From assembly GCF_000189275.1 (NCBI RefSeq), contig NZ_AEVT01000025.1, positions 1-38,412 on the forward strand: a DNA stretch of 38,412 bases. The letters are read 5' to 3'. Below the pieces are notes generated by a model. It made no database searches and had not been told where the DNA came from. It saw only the letters and a program-made list of their open reading frames with translations. Of this stretch, positions 7,953 to 16,700 are shown in pieces. Position 1 is the stretch's first letter. Each line of letters begins with the position of its first letter. The stretch comes from Vibrio sinaloensis DSM 21326 (GTDB lineage: Bacteria > Pseudomonadota > Gammaproteobacteria > Enterobacterales > Vibrionaceae). Both the position numbers and the translations under genes were made by a program.

Positions 7953-8068
7953 TTAATCCACTAAGAACGAATCTTGCAATAGTTGTAACTCCACTAACTC
8001 ATCTGCATGTGCAGTATGATCATCTAATCCTTCGAGTAGCTCTTGCTCGGAAAAATCTTCTTATCCAT
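7953..8068 (-). pseudogene. decayed small ORF, possible antitoxin-like fragment
   Basis: A 35-codon open stretch (7953-8060) reads FSEQELLEGLDDHTAHADEL and onward to a TAA. A start ATG at 8068 (MDKKI) is one frame off, and removing one T from a five-T run would join the two into about 38 codons. The acidic, helix-like composition recalls C-termini of small antitoxins, but I cannot name a family. It may be a relic of the same mobile patch. The rest of 7885-8265 shows no supportable gene. Confidence 0.25.
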
Positions 8069-8265
8069 ATCTGTAGCCTCACTAGTAAGCGATTTGATAG
8101 AAAGTATATCATTGATGTGGGATTTACTCGGAAGCTTGAGAGGGACTCTTTGAGGCACTTTCAGATATGTTCTAGAGTGAAGAATAAAGTAGGGGAAGTA
8201 GGGCAGTGATTTGAGTCGCGGTGAAAATGGGTCTAAGATAGTTGAGAGAGAAACTACTGTATAAG

Positions 8266-8319
8266 TCCACTATTCGTCCACACTTAATCCACACCAAAAA
8301 TGGTGTGGATTAAGTGTGG
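8266..8319. repeat. 18-bp inverted repeat with phased TCCAC copies
   Basis: 8278-8295 and 8302-8319 are perfect reverse complements (CCACACTTAATCCACACC type) around a six-base AAAAAT loop. TCCAC also occurs three times on the plus strand at 8266, 8277 and 8288, exactly 11 bases apart, that is once per helical turn. There is no U-tract on either side. The arrangement suits a protein-binding or recombination site rather than a terminator. It lies at the right edge of the accessory patch. Confidence 0.6.
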
Positions 8320-8366
8320 GGTTGGGTAAAGTGGTGAAGTTTCAGTAAGTTGAAGAGAATTGAGAG

Positions 8367-8388
8367 CGTTTTTGAGGGCTCAAAAACG
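8367..8388. repeat. 9-bp inverted repeat
   Basis: CGTTTTTGA (8367-8375) and TCAAAAACG (8380-8388) around GGGC. It lies directly downstream of the likely rplY terminator and may be part of a tandem termination region. Confidence 0.5.
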
Positions 8389-8390
8389 GT

Positions 8391-8421
8391 GAAACCCCGA
8401 TGTTGGTAGCATCGGGGTTTC
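8391..8421 (-). terminator. rplY: probable rplY terminator
   Basis: 12-bp perfect GC-rich stem (8391-8402 with 8410-8421) and a 7-base loop, about 90 bases after the rplY stop. The minus-strand 3' side continues with a short T-rich tract after a few other bases (TTTCACCGTTTTT), so the U-tract is imperfect. Confidence 0.6.
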
Positions 8422-8508
8422 GAATTTTTAGATGTCTCGGATGGTAAGGCCGATTATCTTTTTATGCAAAAGGTTGGATTTAATCCGAATTAATTCCTTG
8501 GTAGGGAA

Positions 8509-8787
8509 TTAGATGCGGATGAAGTCCATGTGCTCAACTTTTGGCTTGTAAGCGTGACGTTGAACGTCTTGTGGCTTAACTTTAACTTCAGCGCCGTCGA
8601 TCACTAGAACGATACCTTCGTAGAACTCAGGTTTGTCCATTTGGTTAACAACGTCATCGTGGTTAAGAACGATAGATACTGCTGCTTCTTCACCGCCGTA
8701 TACAACTGCAGGGAATTTACCAGCGTGACGTAGGCGGCGGCTCGCACCTTTACCTAGTTCAGTACGTACTACTGCTTCAAATTTCAT
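8509..8787 (-). CDS. rplY: 50S ribosomal protein L25
   Basis: 92 aa, matching the short single-domain L25 that binds 5S rRNA loop E at the central protuberance of the 50S subunit. The sequence [20 protein letters not shown] ... FPAVVYGG ... HMDFIRI is typical of gammaproteobacterial L25. I start it at ATG 8787; the upstream in-frame start 15 bases earlier is not needed by homology. Only a weak GAGAG lies before the ATG. A two-hairpin leader precedes it, as reported for autoregulated rplY. In E. coli rplY neighbours yejH/radD; here about 11.7 kb separates them. Confidence 0.97.
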   Translation of the reverse strand: MKFEAVVRTELGKGASRRLRHAGKFPAVVYGGEEAAVSIVLNHDDVVNQMDKPEFYEGIVLVIDGAEVKVKPQDVQRHAYKPKVEHMDFIRI

Positions 8788-8821
8788 AGTATTTACTCTC
8801 AAATATGAAAAAATTTAAATT

Positions 8822-8893
8822 CACATTCAGCGATGCGACCTCGCTCGAATGTGCTAATCGCTTAGGAGTAATTGGTAGTAACTCGATAAGCGA
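8822..8893 (-). promoter_or_regulatory. rplY: two-hairpin leader of rplY, likely L25 autoregulation site
   Basis: Hairpin one: CACATTC plus AGCGA (8822-8833) pairs with TCGCT and GAATGTG (8841-8853), with a single bulged C. Hairpin two: TCGCTTA (8858-8864) pairs with TAAGCGA (8887-8893), with an inner GAGT/ACTC stem. Both lie in the untranslated leader just before rplY. E. coli rplY is known to be autogenously controlled through leader structure resembling the 5S rRNA site; extension to this genome is inference. Confidence 0.55.
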
Positions 8894-8899
8894 GCGCGG

Positions 8900-8928
8900 A
8901 TACTAACACTGTACTGGGGTTCTAGCAA
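8900..8928 (-). promoter_or_regulatory. rplY: probable rplY promoter
   Basis: Minus-strand TTGCTA (8923-8928), a 17-base spacer and TAGTAT (8900-8905), placing the start just upstream of the two leader hairpins. The stretch 8929-9169 otherwise contains only a small hairpin and no gene. Confidence 0.45.
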
Positions 8929-9052
8929 TAGATAATCATGCTAACTGAACATCTTTTGAGTAAATCGATTCAATTAGTTAGCGAGTGATTGCTGTGAGTG
9001 TATATGGTGCTGAATTTATGAGCGCATACCTTACAGAGCCGCGTTGTTTTGA

Positions 9053-9070
9053 TGAGGGAGTTTTCCCTCA
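9053..9070. other. 7-bp hairpin in the rplY/GT2 intergenic region
   Basis: TGAGGGA (9053-9059) pairs with TCCCTCA (9064-9070) around GTTT. It lies 100 bases before the GT2 start codon and may be part of its leader. There is no U-tract, so a terminator is unlikely. Confidence 0.4.
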
Positions 9071-9169
9071 GAAGTGAATCGAATCTGAATGGCTTTCTCA
9101 CGGGCGGTTAAGTCTACCTTGGTTAAATTGTTTATCAACAGCACAACAGTTTAATAAAAGGGTATCGCT

Positions 9170-9898
9170 ATGGAACAGTTAAGTATTGTCATTATCACAC
9201 TCAATGAAGAGAAACGCATTGGTCGTTTACTTGAAAACCTAAGTCAGCAAACGTATCAAAACTTTGAGGTCATTGTCGTTGACTCAAACAGTGACGACGC
9301 CACGTGCGATGTGGCTCAAGCATACAGCAATGCCTTGCCGAAGCTAACCGTCCATAGAATGGCAGGTCGCGGTACCAGCTTAGGCCGTAATACGGGAGCA
9401 GAGTTGGCGCAGTATCAACGTATTCTATTCCTCGATGCCGATGTACAGCTAAGAGCTAATTTCCTGCAAGAAGCGATGATGCAACTTGAAGAGAAGAAGC
9501 TTGAGGTCGCGGGTGTGTTTATGGGGGCTAATGGCTTACCACTGATTCACAAGCTGGGTTACGGTTTGTTTAACGTTGGCTTATACCTGACTCAGTTCTT
9601 TTTTCCGACGGCAGTGGGGGCCTGTATCTTCTCGACTAAGCGCGTGCATAAAGAAATCGGAGGGTTTGATGAAGAGATTGTTTTATGCGAAGACTGCGAT
9701 TACGTCAAACGTGCCAGTCAAACTTGGCGATTCCGCTTTCTAAACCTTACCTTCCGCTTTGACCCGCGCAGGTTGGATCAAGATGGTGTTTTTAAAATGG
9801 GTTACACCTATTTATCTGCCAATGTTCGTCGATTCATCTTTGGGGAAATGCGCAAAAACGAGATGAACTACCAGTTTGGCCACTATAAAGAGCAATAA
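9170..9898 (+). CDS. family 2 glycosyltransferase
   Basis: 242 aa. Transfers a sugar from a nucleotide-sugar (or acts as a polyisoprenyl-phosphate glycosyltransferase); acceptor unknown. GT-A motifs are visible: N-terminal SIVIITLNEEKRI, VVDSNSDD (37-43), GRGTSLGRNTGAELA, the DxD metal site D89-A90-D91 in FLDADV, and the ED-like acceptor region GGFDEEIVLCEDCDY. A hydrophobic stretch at about 127-150 may contact the membrane. ATG is preceded by AAAGGG. The next gene, a DedA-LssY fusion, follows after 17 bases, so the two probably form an operon acting on a membrane lipid or cell-envelope glycan. That function is inference. Confidence 0.88.
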   Translation: MEQLSIVIITLNEEKRIGRLLENLSQQTYQNFEVIVVDSNSDDATCDVAQAYSNALPKLTVHRMAGRGTSLGRNTGAELAQYQRILFLDADVQLRANFLQEAMMQLEEKKLEVAGVFMGANGLPLIHKLGYGLFNVGLYLTQFFFPTAVGACIFSTKRVHKEIGGFDEEIVLCEDCDYVKRASQTWRFRFLNLTFRFDPRRLDQDGVFKMGYTYLSANVRRFIFGEMRKNEMNYQFGHYKEQ

Positions 9899-9915
9899 GC
9901 GTTAGTGGTGATGAA

Positions 9916-11208
9916 ATGGAAGGTGTAGTCAGTCTATTCTTTGGGGCGTTAATGGATGCTTTAATTGGCCCCAATTTATTTGTACCCGGTGAGCCATTTC
10001 TATTGGCCGCTGGGTACCAATTGCATCAAGGCATAGTTACTGGTGTGTTGGCAGTACTGTTGGGCGGGTTGATTGGAGATCAAGCCAGTTACTTTATTGG
10101 TCGTCGATTGGGCAAACCCGCACAGAGAAAACTGATTGACTGGCAGCCTAAAACGAAAAGACCCATCGCGCGTTGCCGTCATTTAATGGCAACAAAAGGG
10201 AACGCGATTTTGATGTTTGCTCGCCTTCTTGGGCCTGTTGCTTGGGTTGTTCCGTTTATGGCCGGAACCCAGAAGGTAGGCTGGAAGCGCTTTTCGTTGT
10301 ACTCATCTATTGGGTTGTTACTGGGTGTAGGTCAGTTCGTTTTCTGGGGCTACTTGTTGGCGTATGGCGTCGATAAATTTCCCTTGCTAAATGAAGCAAA
10401 GACATTTTTGCTAGAGCACAAATTGACTCTGTACGCATTGGCCGCAACCCTGCTGTTCTATCTCGTCGCGAGGGCGTTCAACTGGCGCTTTAAAGTGAGT
10501 GGGTCAATAGCGGTTATTATGGTTTCAACATTGCTTGCCAATTACCTGCACTTTTTCCTCTATTCAGACGATTTCTTGCAGGCAGAGAAGGGCACCAATA
10601 CAGCGAGCCGTGCCGTGTACGCCCAGCCTAGTGAGCTGGAGTTAAAAGCGTATCCCGGACGGTCATCCGTGTTTGATGCCCAAGCGGTCAATGTTATCTA
10701 CTATGGTGAAAACCCAAGGAAGATAATGCTCGATTTGGGCTGGATTGAGAACCAAACCTTCTCACGCAATGATCTAGAGCTAAGCGACTATTTAGCGTTA
10801 CTTAAGCAAAATACGCCACCCGTTTCGGACCTGTTTTGGAATGACGTGCCTCAGGACATGGCGTTTCAACTGCCCGGGGACTTACTAAAGCGTAGCCATA
10901 TTCGCTGGTGGAAGGGAGGAGTAGATTCTCAATCACAGCAGCTGTTTTGGGTTGGTGCGCTGAGTTATGACAACGGCCTGCAAATTACGCCTTATTCAGG
11001 GATTGTCACCGTTTTGCACAGCATTGACCCCAATGTTGATGTCGAGCGAGATAAACTGGCACTGCAAGTTAAGCAGTTGCCGGGTTTACGCCAAGTATCA
11101 CTTAATGCGACCGCGTTGCCGACTAGCCTTGATGAAGAGCACGATTATTACTCAGATGGTAAAGTTTTGTTCATACGAGATGATGAAATTCAAATTGCGG
11201 AGCTTTAA
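9916..11208 (+). CDS. DedA-family membrane protein fused to an LssY-type C-terminal domain
   Basis: 430 aa. Residues about 1-215 are a DedA/SNARE-associated membrane domain: the re-entrant start with FVPGEPFLLAAGY, GDQASYFIGRRLG, the basic-aromatic RFARxLGPxAxxVPFMAGT-type motif (here FARLLGPVAWVVPFMAGTQKVGWKRF), and several membrane spans to about 215. DedA proteins include flippases for undecaprenyl phosphate and phosphatidylethanolamine. After a short linker, residues about 235-430 are soluble and resemble the LssY C-terminal domain (LDLGWIENQTFSR ... DLFWND ... HIRWW ... QLFWVGALSYDNG), whose function is unknown. The fusion occurs in other proteobacteria as far as I recall. It probably works with the preceding GT2 in envelope lipid handling. 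Confidence 0.8.
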   Translation: MEGVVSLFFGALMDALIGPNLFVPGEPFLLAAGYQLHQGIVTGVLAVLLGGLIGDQASYFIGRRLGKPAQRKLIDWQPKTKRPIARCRHLMATKGNAILMFARLLGPVAWVVPFMAGTQKVGWKRFSLYSSIGLLLGVGQFVFWGYLLAYGVDKFPLLNEAKTFLLEHKLTLYALAATLLFYLVARAFNWRFKVSGSIAVIMVSTLLANYLHFFLYSDDFLQAEKGTNTASRAVYAQPSELELKAYPGRSSVFDAQAVNVIYYGENPRKIMLDLGWIENQTFSRNDLELSDYLALLKQNTPPVSDLFWNDVPQDMAFQLPGDLLKRSHIRWWKGGVDSQSQQLFWVGALSYDNGLQITPYSGIVTVLHSIDPNVDVERDKLALQVKQLPGLRQVSLNATALPTSLDEEHDYYSDGKVLFIRDDEIQIAEL

Positions 11209-11296
11209 TTTCACGCCAATGTACACAGGCTTTTTATTTTTTTAGCAATTTACGTTAAGGTTGAAGAATAGTAAGTCGTCTATTCAATCGATTGTA

Positions 11297-11962
11297 ATGC
11301 TTATAATTAATCAAACTTACCGTCTTAATTTGCTGTCGGGGTTCATTGAGAACCTCTCCACTGGGCATAAAGCCTCCCTTGGCACCAATGAAACTGCTTT
11401 GCTGCAGTACATGGTGGATAATCCTCATAGAGCCTTGTCTAAATCAGAACTACTCGAACATGTATGGCACCAAAAAGGAGTGATCGTTGAAGAGAGTAGT
11501 TTGCTTCACTGTGTCTCTAGCTGTCGTAAGGCGATAGGGGACAGCGGAGAAATCATCACCACGGTTCGCGGAGTTGGCTATCAATTTAATGGCCAAGTTT
11601 CAAGCGAAGAAGAGGGTGAAGAAGTACCAGAGCCGGCACCCCAGCCAGAAATCCTCCAACCTCAGGTTGTCGAAGCTGAAGAGTCTCAGATCAAGAAGCG
11701 TAACCTGATCTGTATTTCTCTATTCACGCTTGCCGCCGTCGTCAGTTTTGCCCTTTTTTCCTTTACTCGCTCTCCTTGGGTGCAAGCTGACTATCAAGAA
11801 CAACGATTTATTGGTTGTACTATCCAAGCCAATACGCAAGATAAACCCATTGTGATGACCAACGTACGCATGTTCACGACCAATAATCAGGTGATATTGG
11901 TTGACGCAGATGGCCATTCAATCAGCTACCTTGTTGATGAAGTGGAGGTGCAATGTGAATAA
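11297..11962 (+). CDS. ToxR-like membrane-bound winged-helix regulator, copy 1
   Basis: 221 aa. A cytoplasmic OmpR/ToxR-type winged helix occupies residues about 1-100 (LGTNETALLQYMV, LLEHVWHQKG, VEESSLLHCVSSCRKAIGD, TTVRGVGYQF). An acidic Pro/Glu linker, one membrane span (about 138-160) and a periplasmic tail of about 60 residues follow. The tail has two cysteines (GCTI and VQCE), as in ToxR's redox pair. I start it at ATG 11297 rather than the upstream TTG, because the paralogue at 16834 begins with the same MLVIN-type sequence. The stop overlaps the GTG start of the ToxS-like partner. It is in a cluster with an RND pump, which it probably regulates. Family clear; ligand and targets unknown. 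Confidence 0.85.
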   Translation: MLIINQTYRLNLLSGFIENLSTGHKASLGTNETALLQYMVDNPHRALSKSELLEHVWHQKGVIVEESSLLHCVSSCRKAIGDSGEIITTVRGVGYQFNGQVSSEEEGEEVPEPAPQPEILQPQVVEAEESQIKKRNLICISLFTLAAVVSFALFSFTRSPWVQADYQEQRFIGCTIQANTQDKPIVMTNVRMFTTNNQVILVDADGHSISYLVDEVEVQCE

Positions 11963-12404
11963 GCTTCTTATTGGGTTGAGTTTAGTCTCAGGTGCGGCCG
12001 TTGGCGCAATGGCTGCATACATTTCTTCGCCGACGGTTAGCCTTAATATCGTCAGCAAAACCTCGATTTTAGTCCCGACTAAACAGAAGACTGAACAGTT
12101 AAACATGCACGCGACCATTACCCTTAAACGTTCGGGGCAGTATGAAGCGTATTTCTTTACCGACGAAAAGGTGGGCTATAACGCATCGGGTAATTATGCG
12201 TTTGATTACCACGGTTTGTCGTTAACGCCGACCTCATCGGAGAAGGTGATTCCAGAAGGTAAAAAGCTAAGCCTGATTGAGATGATGTTCTCGCAACGAG
12301 GTATGCACTCTATGGAAGGGTTAACCATCATTCCACTCTCTGATAAGCAGATGATCATGGTCGCGCCTCGATACTCCTATCTGTTTAGCGAAGTTACCCC
12401 TTAA
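11955..12404 (+). CDS. ToxS/VtrC-like periplasmic partner of the regulator, copy 1
   Basis: 149 aa, starting at GTG 11955, which overlaps the end of the regulator by 8 bases (GTGAATAA). An N-terminal membrane anchor (about 3-22) is followed by a periplasmic beta-rich domain containing KVGYNASGNYAFD. That motif is conserved in the copy at 17513 (KVGYMTSGDYTLD). Position, size and topology match the ToxS/TcpH/VtrC class. In VtrA/VtrC of V. parahaemolyticus the two periplasmic domains form a shared lipocalin-like barrel that binds bile salts. Sequence similarity to those proteins is not obvious, so the assignment rests on context and topology. A terminator follows. Confidence 0.65.
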   Translation: MNKLLIGLSLVSGAAVGAMAAYISSPTVSLNIVSKTSILVPTKQKTEQLNMHATITLKRSGQYEAYFFTDEKVGYNASGNYAFDYHGLSLTPTSSEKVIPEGKKLSLIEMMFSQRGMHSMEGLTIIPLSDKQMIMVAPRYSYLFSEVTP

Positions 12405-12421
12405 TCATAGGGGATTTTAAG

Positions 12422-12443
12422 AGCCAGTTTTACTGGCTTTTTT
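12422..12443 (+). terminator. terminator after the first regulator pair
   Basis: AGCCAG (12422-12427), loop TTTTA, CTGGCT (12433-12438), then a T run to 12443. It separates the first regulator pair from the RND operon, so the latter should have its own promoter in 12444-12587. That AT-rich interval contains several TNAAA-like words of the kind bound by ToxR, but no unambiguous -35/-10 pair. Confidence 0.8.
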
Positions 12444-12587
12444 ATTGCTCTAAATTCAATAAAATCAAAGGCTTGATATTTTTTTATAATCGCTCATTAT
12501 TAAAAATCCTTTCGCTGACAAAGCGTTAACTTTGTAGGAGAAATCTTAGGTATAACAACCGCAAGTTTCATCAATTAGAGACAAGCT

Positions 12588-13775
12588 ATGACTCAGTACC
12601 TAAATTCTCCACTGTCGGTTTTCTGCGCAGTAAGTGCACTTTTTGCAACACACGTTTCTGCCGAAGAGACTCAACCTGCTATCCCTGTAACGGTAGAAGT
12701 GGTGGCGAAACAAGTCCATCAATCTTCGATTGAGGAAGTAGGGAAAGTAAAAGCAACCGATTCAGCGGCGCTAACGTTCAGTGCGGGTGAAAAACTTAAA
12801 GCGCTGAATTTTGAAGATGGCGACCAAGTTAACAAAGGCGATTTGATCGCACAGCTAGATGATGCACAAGCGCGAGCAGAATTGGATAAAGCCAAAAGCT
12901 CATTAGCGCTGGCAGAATCCAAGCTGGATCGCGTGCTAGCATTATTGAAAAAGCAACCTGATTCCATGTCTGCACAAGATGTCGAAGAGCTTAAGCAACA
13001 AGCCAATCTGGCTCGCGCCGACTTCCGTCAAAAGAAAACCGATCTGCAAAACTACCAATTGGTGGCTCCGTTTAACGGCCAACTGACTAATTTTACCCAC
13101 TCAGTAGGCAGCCGAGTTGAGGCTGCGACGGCGTTGGTCAGCTTAATCAAGCTCGATCCTGTAGAAGTTCACTACTCAATCAGCCAAAACGAAGTCGGTA
13201 AAGCGCAGCTTGGCCAACCAGTATCGATTTCGGTTGACGCGTATCCTAACCAATCATTTGTTGGCAAAGTGAACTACATTGCGCCTTTGGTCGATGAAAG
13301 CTCTGGCCGCGTTGAAATTCATGCCCATTTAGAGAATCAAAACAACCAACTGGTGCCAGGTATGTTTGCCAAGGTGTCACAAACCGTTGGTAAAGACAGT
13401 GCAGAGTTGGTGGTGTCACAGACCGCTGTTGATACTAATGGTGACCAGCGTTTTGTCTGGGTGATTGAAAATGACAAAGCGGTCAAGCGCTCGGTTGAGC
13501 TGGGCGATAATACCAATAATGGCTATGTCACGATTAAGTCTGGCTTGAAATTGGGTGAGATTGTGGTGGTCACTGGCCGTCAAAACCTTAATGAGCACTC
13601 TGCTGTAGCGGTGCAAAACTCGGTGTCAAAAGTGACGCTACCTTCGCGAACTTTACCTGCTACACCTAAACCCGCACCAAGCGAGGAAGTGAAGCAGCCG
13701 GTAAACAAAGAAGCGAGTAAAGAAGTAAAACCAACCAATGAGCAATCTGAGGAGGTAACGAATGAAGCTGCCTGA
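12588..13775 (+). CDS. RND efflux membrane fusion (adaptor) protein
   Basis: 395 aa; periplasmic adaptor joining the inner-membrane RND pump to a TolC-type channel. Signal peptide about 1-25 (ATHVSA-EE), with no lipobox cysteine. The barrel-sandwich/lipoyl part is split around a short alpha-hairpin: ALTFSAGEKLKALNFEDGDQVNKGDLIAQLDD at about 60-92, the coiled hairpin DAQARAELDKAKSSLALAESKLDRV to about 145, and the second lipoyl half LVAPFNGQLTNFTHSVGSRV. The beta-barrel and membrane-proximal domains run to about 345. The last roughly 50 residues are an unusual Pro/Lys/Glu-rich tail. The stop overlaps the pump start by 14 bases, so the genes are coupled. Confidence 0.92.
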   Translation: MTQYLNSPLSVFCAVSALFATHVSAEETQPAIPVTVEVVAKQVHQSSIEEVGKVKATDSAALTFSAGEKLKALNFEDGDQVNKGDLIAQLDDAQARAELDKAKSSLALAESKLDRVLALLKKQPDSMSAQDVEELKQQANLARADFRQKKTDLQNYQLVAPFNGQLTNFTHSVGSRVEAATALVSLIKLDPVEVHYSISQNEVGKAQLGQPVSISVDAYPNQSFVGKVNYIAPLVDESSGRVEIHAHLENQNNQLVPGMFAKVSQTVGKDSAELVVSQTAVDTNGDQRFVWVIENDKAVKRSVELGDNTNNGYVTIKSGLKLGEIVVVTGRQNLNEHSAVAVQNSVSKVTLPSRTLPATPKPAPSEEVKQPVNKEASKEVKPTNEQSEEVTNEAA

Positions 13776-16700
13776 GATATGCATTAAACATCCGGTGCTC
13801 GCATCCGTGCTGAGCATTGCAATTGTCCTACTGGGTATTGTCTCTTATCAAAAGTTGGCGATTCAGTATTTCCCTGAGCGTCAAACAGCATCAGCAACAG
13901 TGAGCGCTTCGATTACCGGTGCGAGTGCAGAGTTTATGTCGCAGAACGTGGCTGATGAGCTGATCACCGCAGTGACGGGGCTAGATAAGATTAAAACCAT
14001 GACGACGGATTGTCAGGAGGGCAGTTGCTCTCTGAAAATTCAGTTCGAAGATGGGGTCAGTGACGTTGAATACGCGAGTCTTATGAACAACTTGCGTAGC
14101 AAAGTGGACGGTATTTCCGATTTTCCACCGGCAATGACAGATAAGCCAACCGTAACGGATGACTCATCGGAAACGTCAATGCCAAGTAACATCATCACCT
14201 TTGTGAATCGCGGCGAGATGGACAAGCAGGAAATGTTTGATTTCATTAGCCAGCAATTGGCTCCTCAGTTTAAGAATGTACTGGGTGTCGGCGGTGTATG
14301 GGGGCCATATGGTGGCTCAAACCGTGCGATTCGCGTTTGGTTACAGCCTGAGCGTATGGCGGCACTAAACGTCAGTGCTTCTGATGTGGTAGGCACGTTA
14401 AGTACTTACAACGCGACATTTACTGCAGGTACGATCAAAGGTGAAGTCCGTGATTTCTCAATCAACCCGGTTAACCAAGTCACTTCAATTGAAGACGTGC
14501 GCGACCTTGTTATTCGTGTCGACAATGGCAACATCATCCGCGTCAATGACGTAGCAGATATTCAAATGGGAGAAGAGAGCCTAGAGCCGAGTATGCTTAG
14601 CGTCGATGGCAACATGGCGATGTCTCTTCAGGTGCTACCGCTTAAATCTGAAAACCCAGTAACGGTTGCTAACCGAGTGAAAGCAACCATGGAGACCATG
14701 CAGGTGCCAGAAGGCATTGAAATGAAGATGGTCTACAACCAGGCGGACTTTATTGAAGAAGCCATCGATCAAGGTTTTATGACGCTAGTCGAAGCGATTG
14801 TGTTGGTTTCTGTGATTGTGGTGTTGTTCTTAGGCTCACTGCGTGTCGCGGCTATTCCATTGATCACTATTCCTGTGTGTGTCATTGGCGTATTTGCGGT
14901 AATGGCAATGCTTGGATTTAGTATCAACGTATTGACCATACTGGCGATCATCCTAGCCATTGGCTTGGTGGTGGACGACGCGATTGTGGTAGTAGAAAAC
15001 TGTTATCGTCACATTGAAGAGGGGCTATCACCGTTTGAAGCAGCACTTAAGAGCTGTAAAGAGATCGTCTTCCCAGTTATCGCGATGACATTAACTCTGG
15101 CAGTGGTCTATTTACCTATCGGTTTAATGTCTGGCTTAACGGCGGATCTGTTCCAACAATTTGCGTTTACCTTAGCGGCGTCTGTGATCATTTCTGGCTT
15201 TGTTGCGTTAACGTTGTCACCAATGATGAGTGCTTACATGTTGAAATCAGTGACAACGTCACCAAAATGGTTTCAATGGGTTGAGACAAAGCTAAATGCC
15301 ATGACAGACAAGTACATGACATTCCTCAGTGCTTGGTTTAAACGCCCAATGCTGGTTATCGCAGGTACAACGTTGTTAACGGCGCTGTCTATTGTTGCAG
15401 TCTGGACCATGCCAAAAGTTTTACTGCCAACAGAAGATACTGGTTTCATCGAAGTCACGTCTCATGGCCCGGCGGGGGCAGGTCGACTGTACGACCTAGA
15501 AAACGCGGATCAGATCAACGCGGTATTTAAAGGCAACCAACAAATTGAAGCAAACTTGGCCTACATCGAAAGTGCGCCAACAAATCATGTGCTACTAAAA
15601 CCTTGGGAAGAGCGTAACCAAAGTGCCGATGAGGTCATTGATGAGATGATCGCTAAGGCTAAAGAAAGTATCTCAGCGTACACGACTTCCTTTTCTGTGC
15701 GCTCTGCCGACAACCTTGATGTGGCGGACAATTTGATTTTGCAAGTTACAACGGTCAACCGTGACTTAGATGAATTGTCAGACACGGCAGCGAAAGTGGT
15801 GGAGTTGCTTGAAGGCTATGAAGGGCTAACCAACGTAGATAACTCAACTCACCGAGATCAAATGCGCTTTGACTTGTCGATTGACCGTAACGCGATTGTT
15901 TTATCGGGTGTTGATTATGGCAATGTGACCAATGCGATTTCTACTTTCCTTGGTTCAGTGAAAGCAGCTGATCTACAAGCGGATGATGGCTTCACTTATC
16001 CCATTCAGGTTCAGGTTAACCGCAAAGCATTAGGTGACTTTAAAGTACTCGATAAGCTGTACGTTAGCTCTGAATCGGGCCAGCGACTGCCGTTGTCTCA
16101 GTTTGTTTCGATCAAGCCTGTGACTGCAGAGTCGAACATCAAAACGTATGCGGGTAAAGATGCGGCAGAAATTACCGCGGACCTTGCTCCGGGTTACAGC
16201 GCAACGGATATTCAGACCTTTATTGACACTGAACTACCGGCGCTACTGAAAGCGGGTCAAAGCTACCAATATGACGGCGTGGTGAAAGAGCTCAATGAGT
16301 CGTCGGCGGGGATGCAAATGTTGTTTGGTTTAGCGTTGATTTTCATCTTCCTAATCCTAGCGGCTCAATTTGAAAGCTTCATTGATCCTCTAGTGATCAT
16401 GATTACCGTACCGTTATGTCTGGTTGGCGCGGTGCTAACGCTGAGTGTGTTTGGCCAAAGCATTAACTTGTACTCGAAGATTGGCTTGCTAACTCTGGTT
16501 GGGTTGGTGACCAAACACGGCATTTTGATGGTTGAGTTTGCCAACTTGAAGCGTAAAGAAGGCTTAGGCGTTTACGACGCGGCGGTAGAGAGTGCACGTT
16601 CTCGACTGCGCCCTATTTTGATGACGTCGTTGACCATGATAGTCGGCTCTTTGCCACTGGCACTAGCCGAAGGCCCGGGCTCGTTAGGTCGAGTGAACAT

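Noticed and set aside
8009..8209. Plus-strand 66-codon frame between the retron and rplY
   Set aside because: No ribosome binding site, no recognisable domain, and it is antisense to a more coding-like minus-strand remnant.
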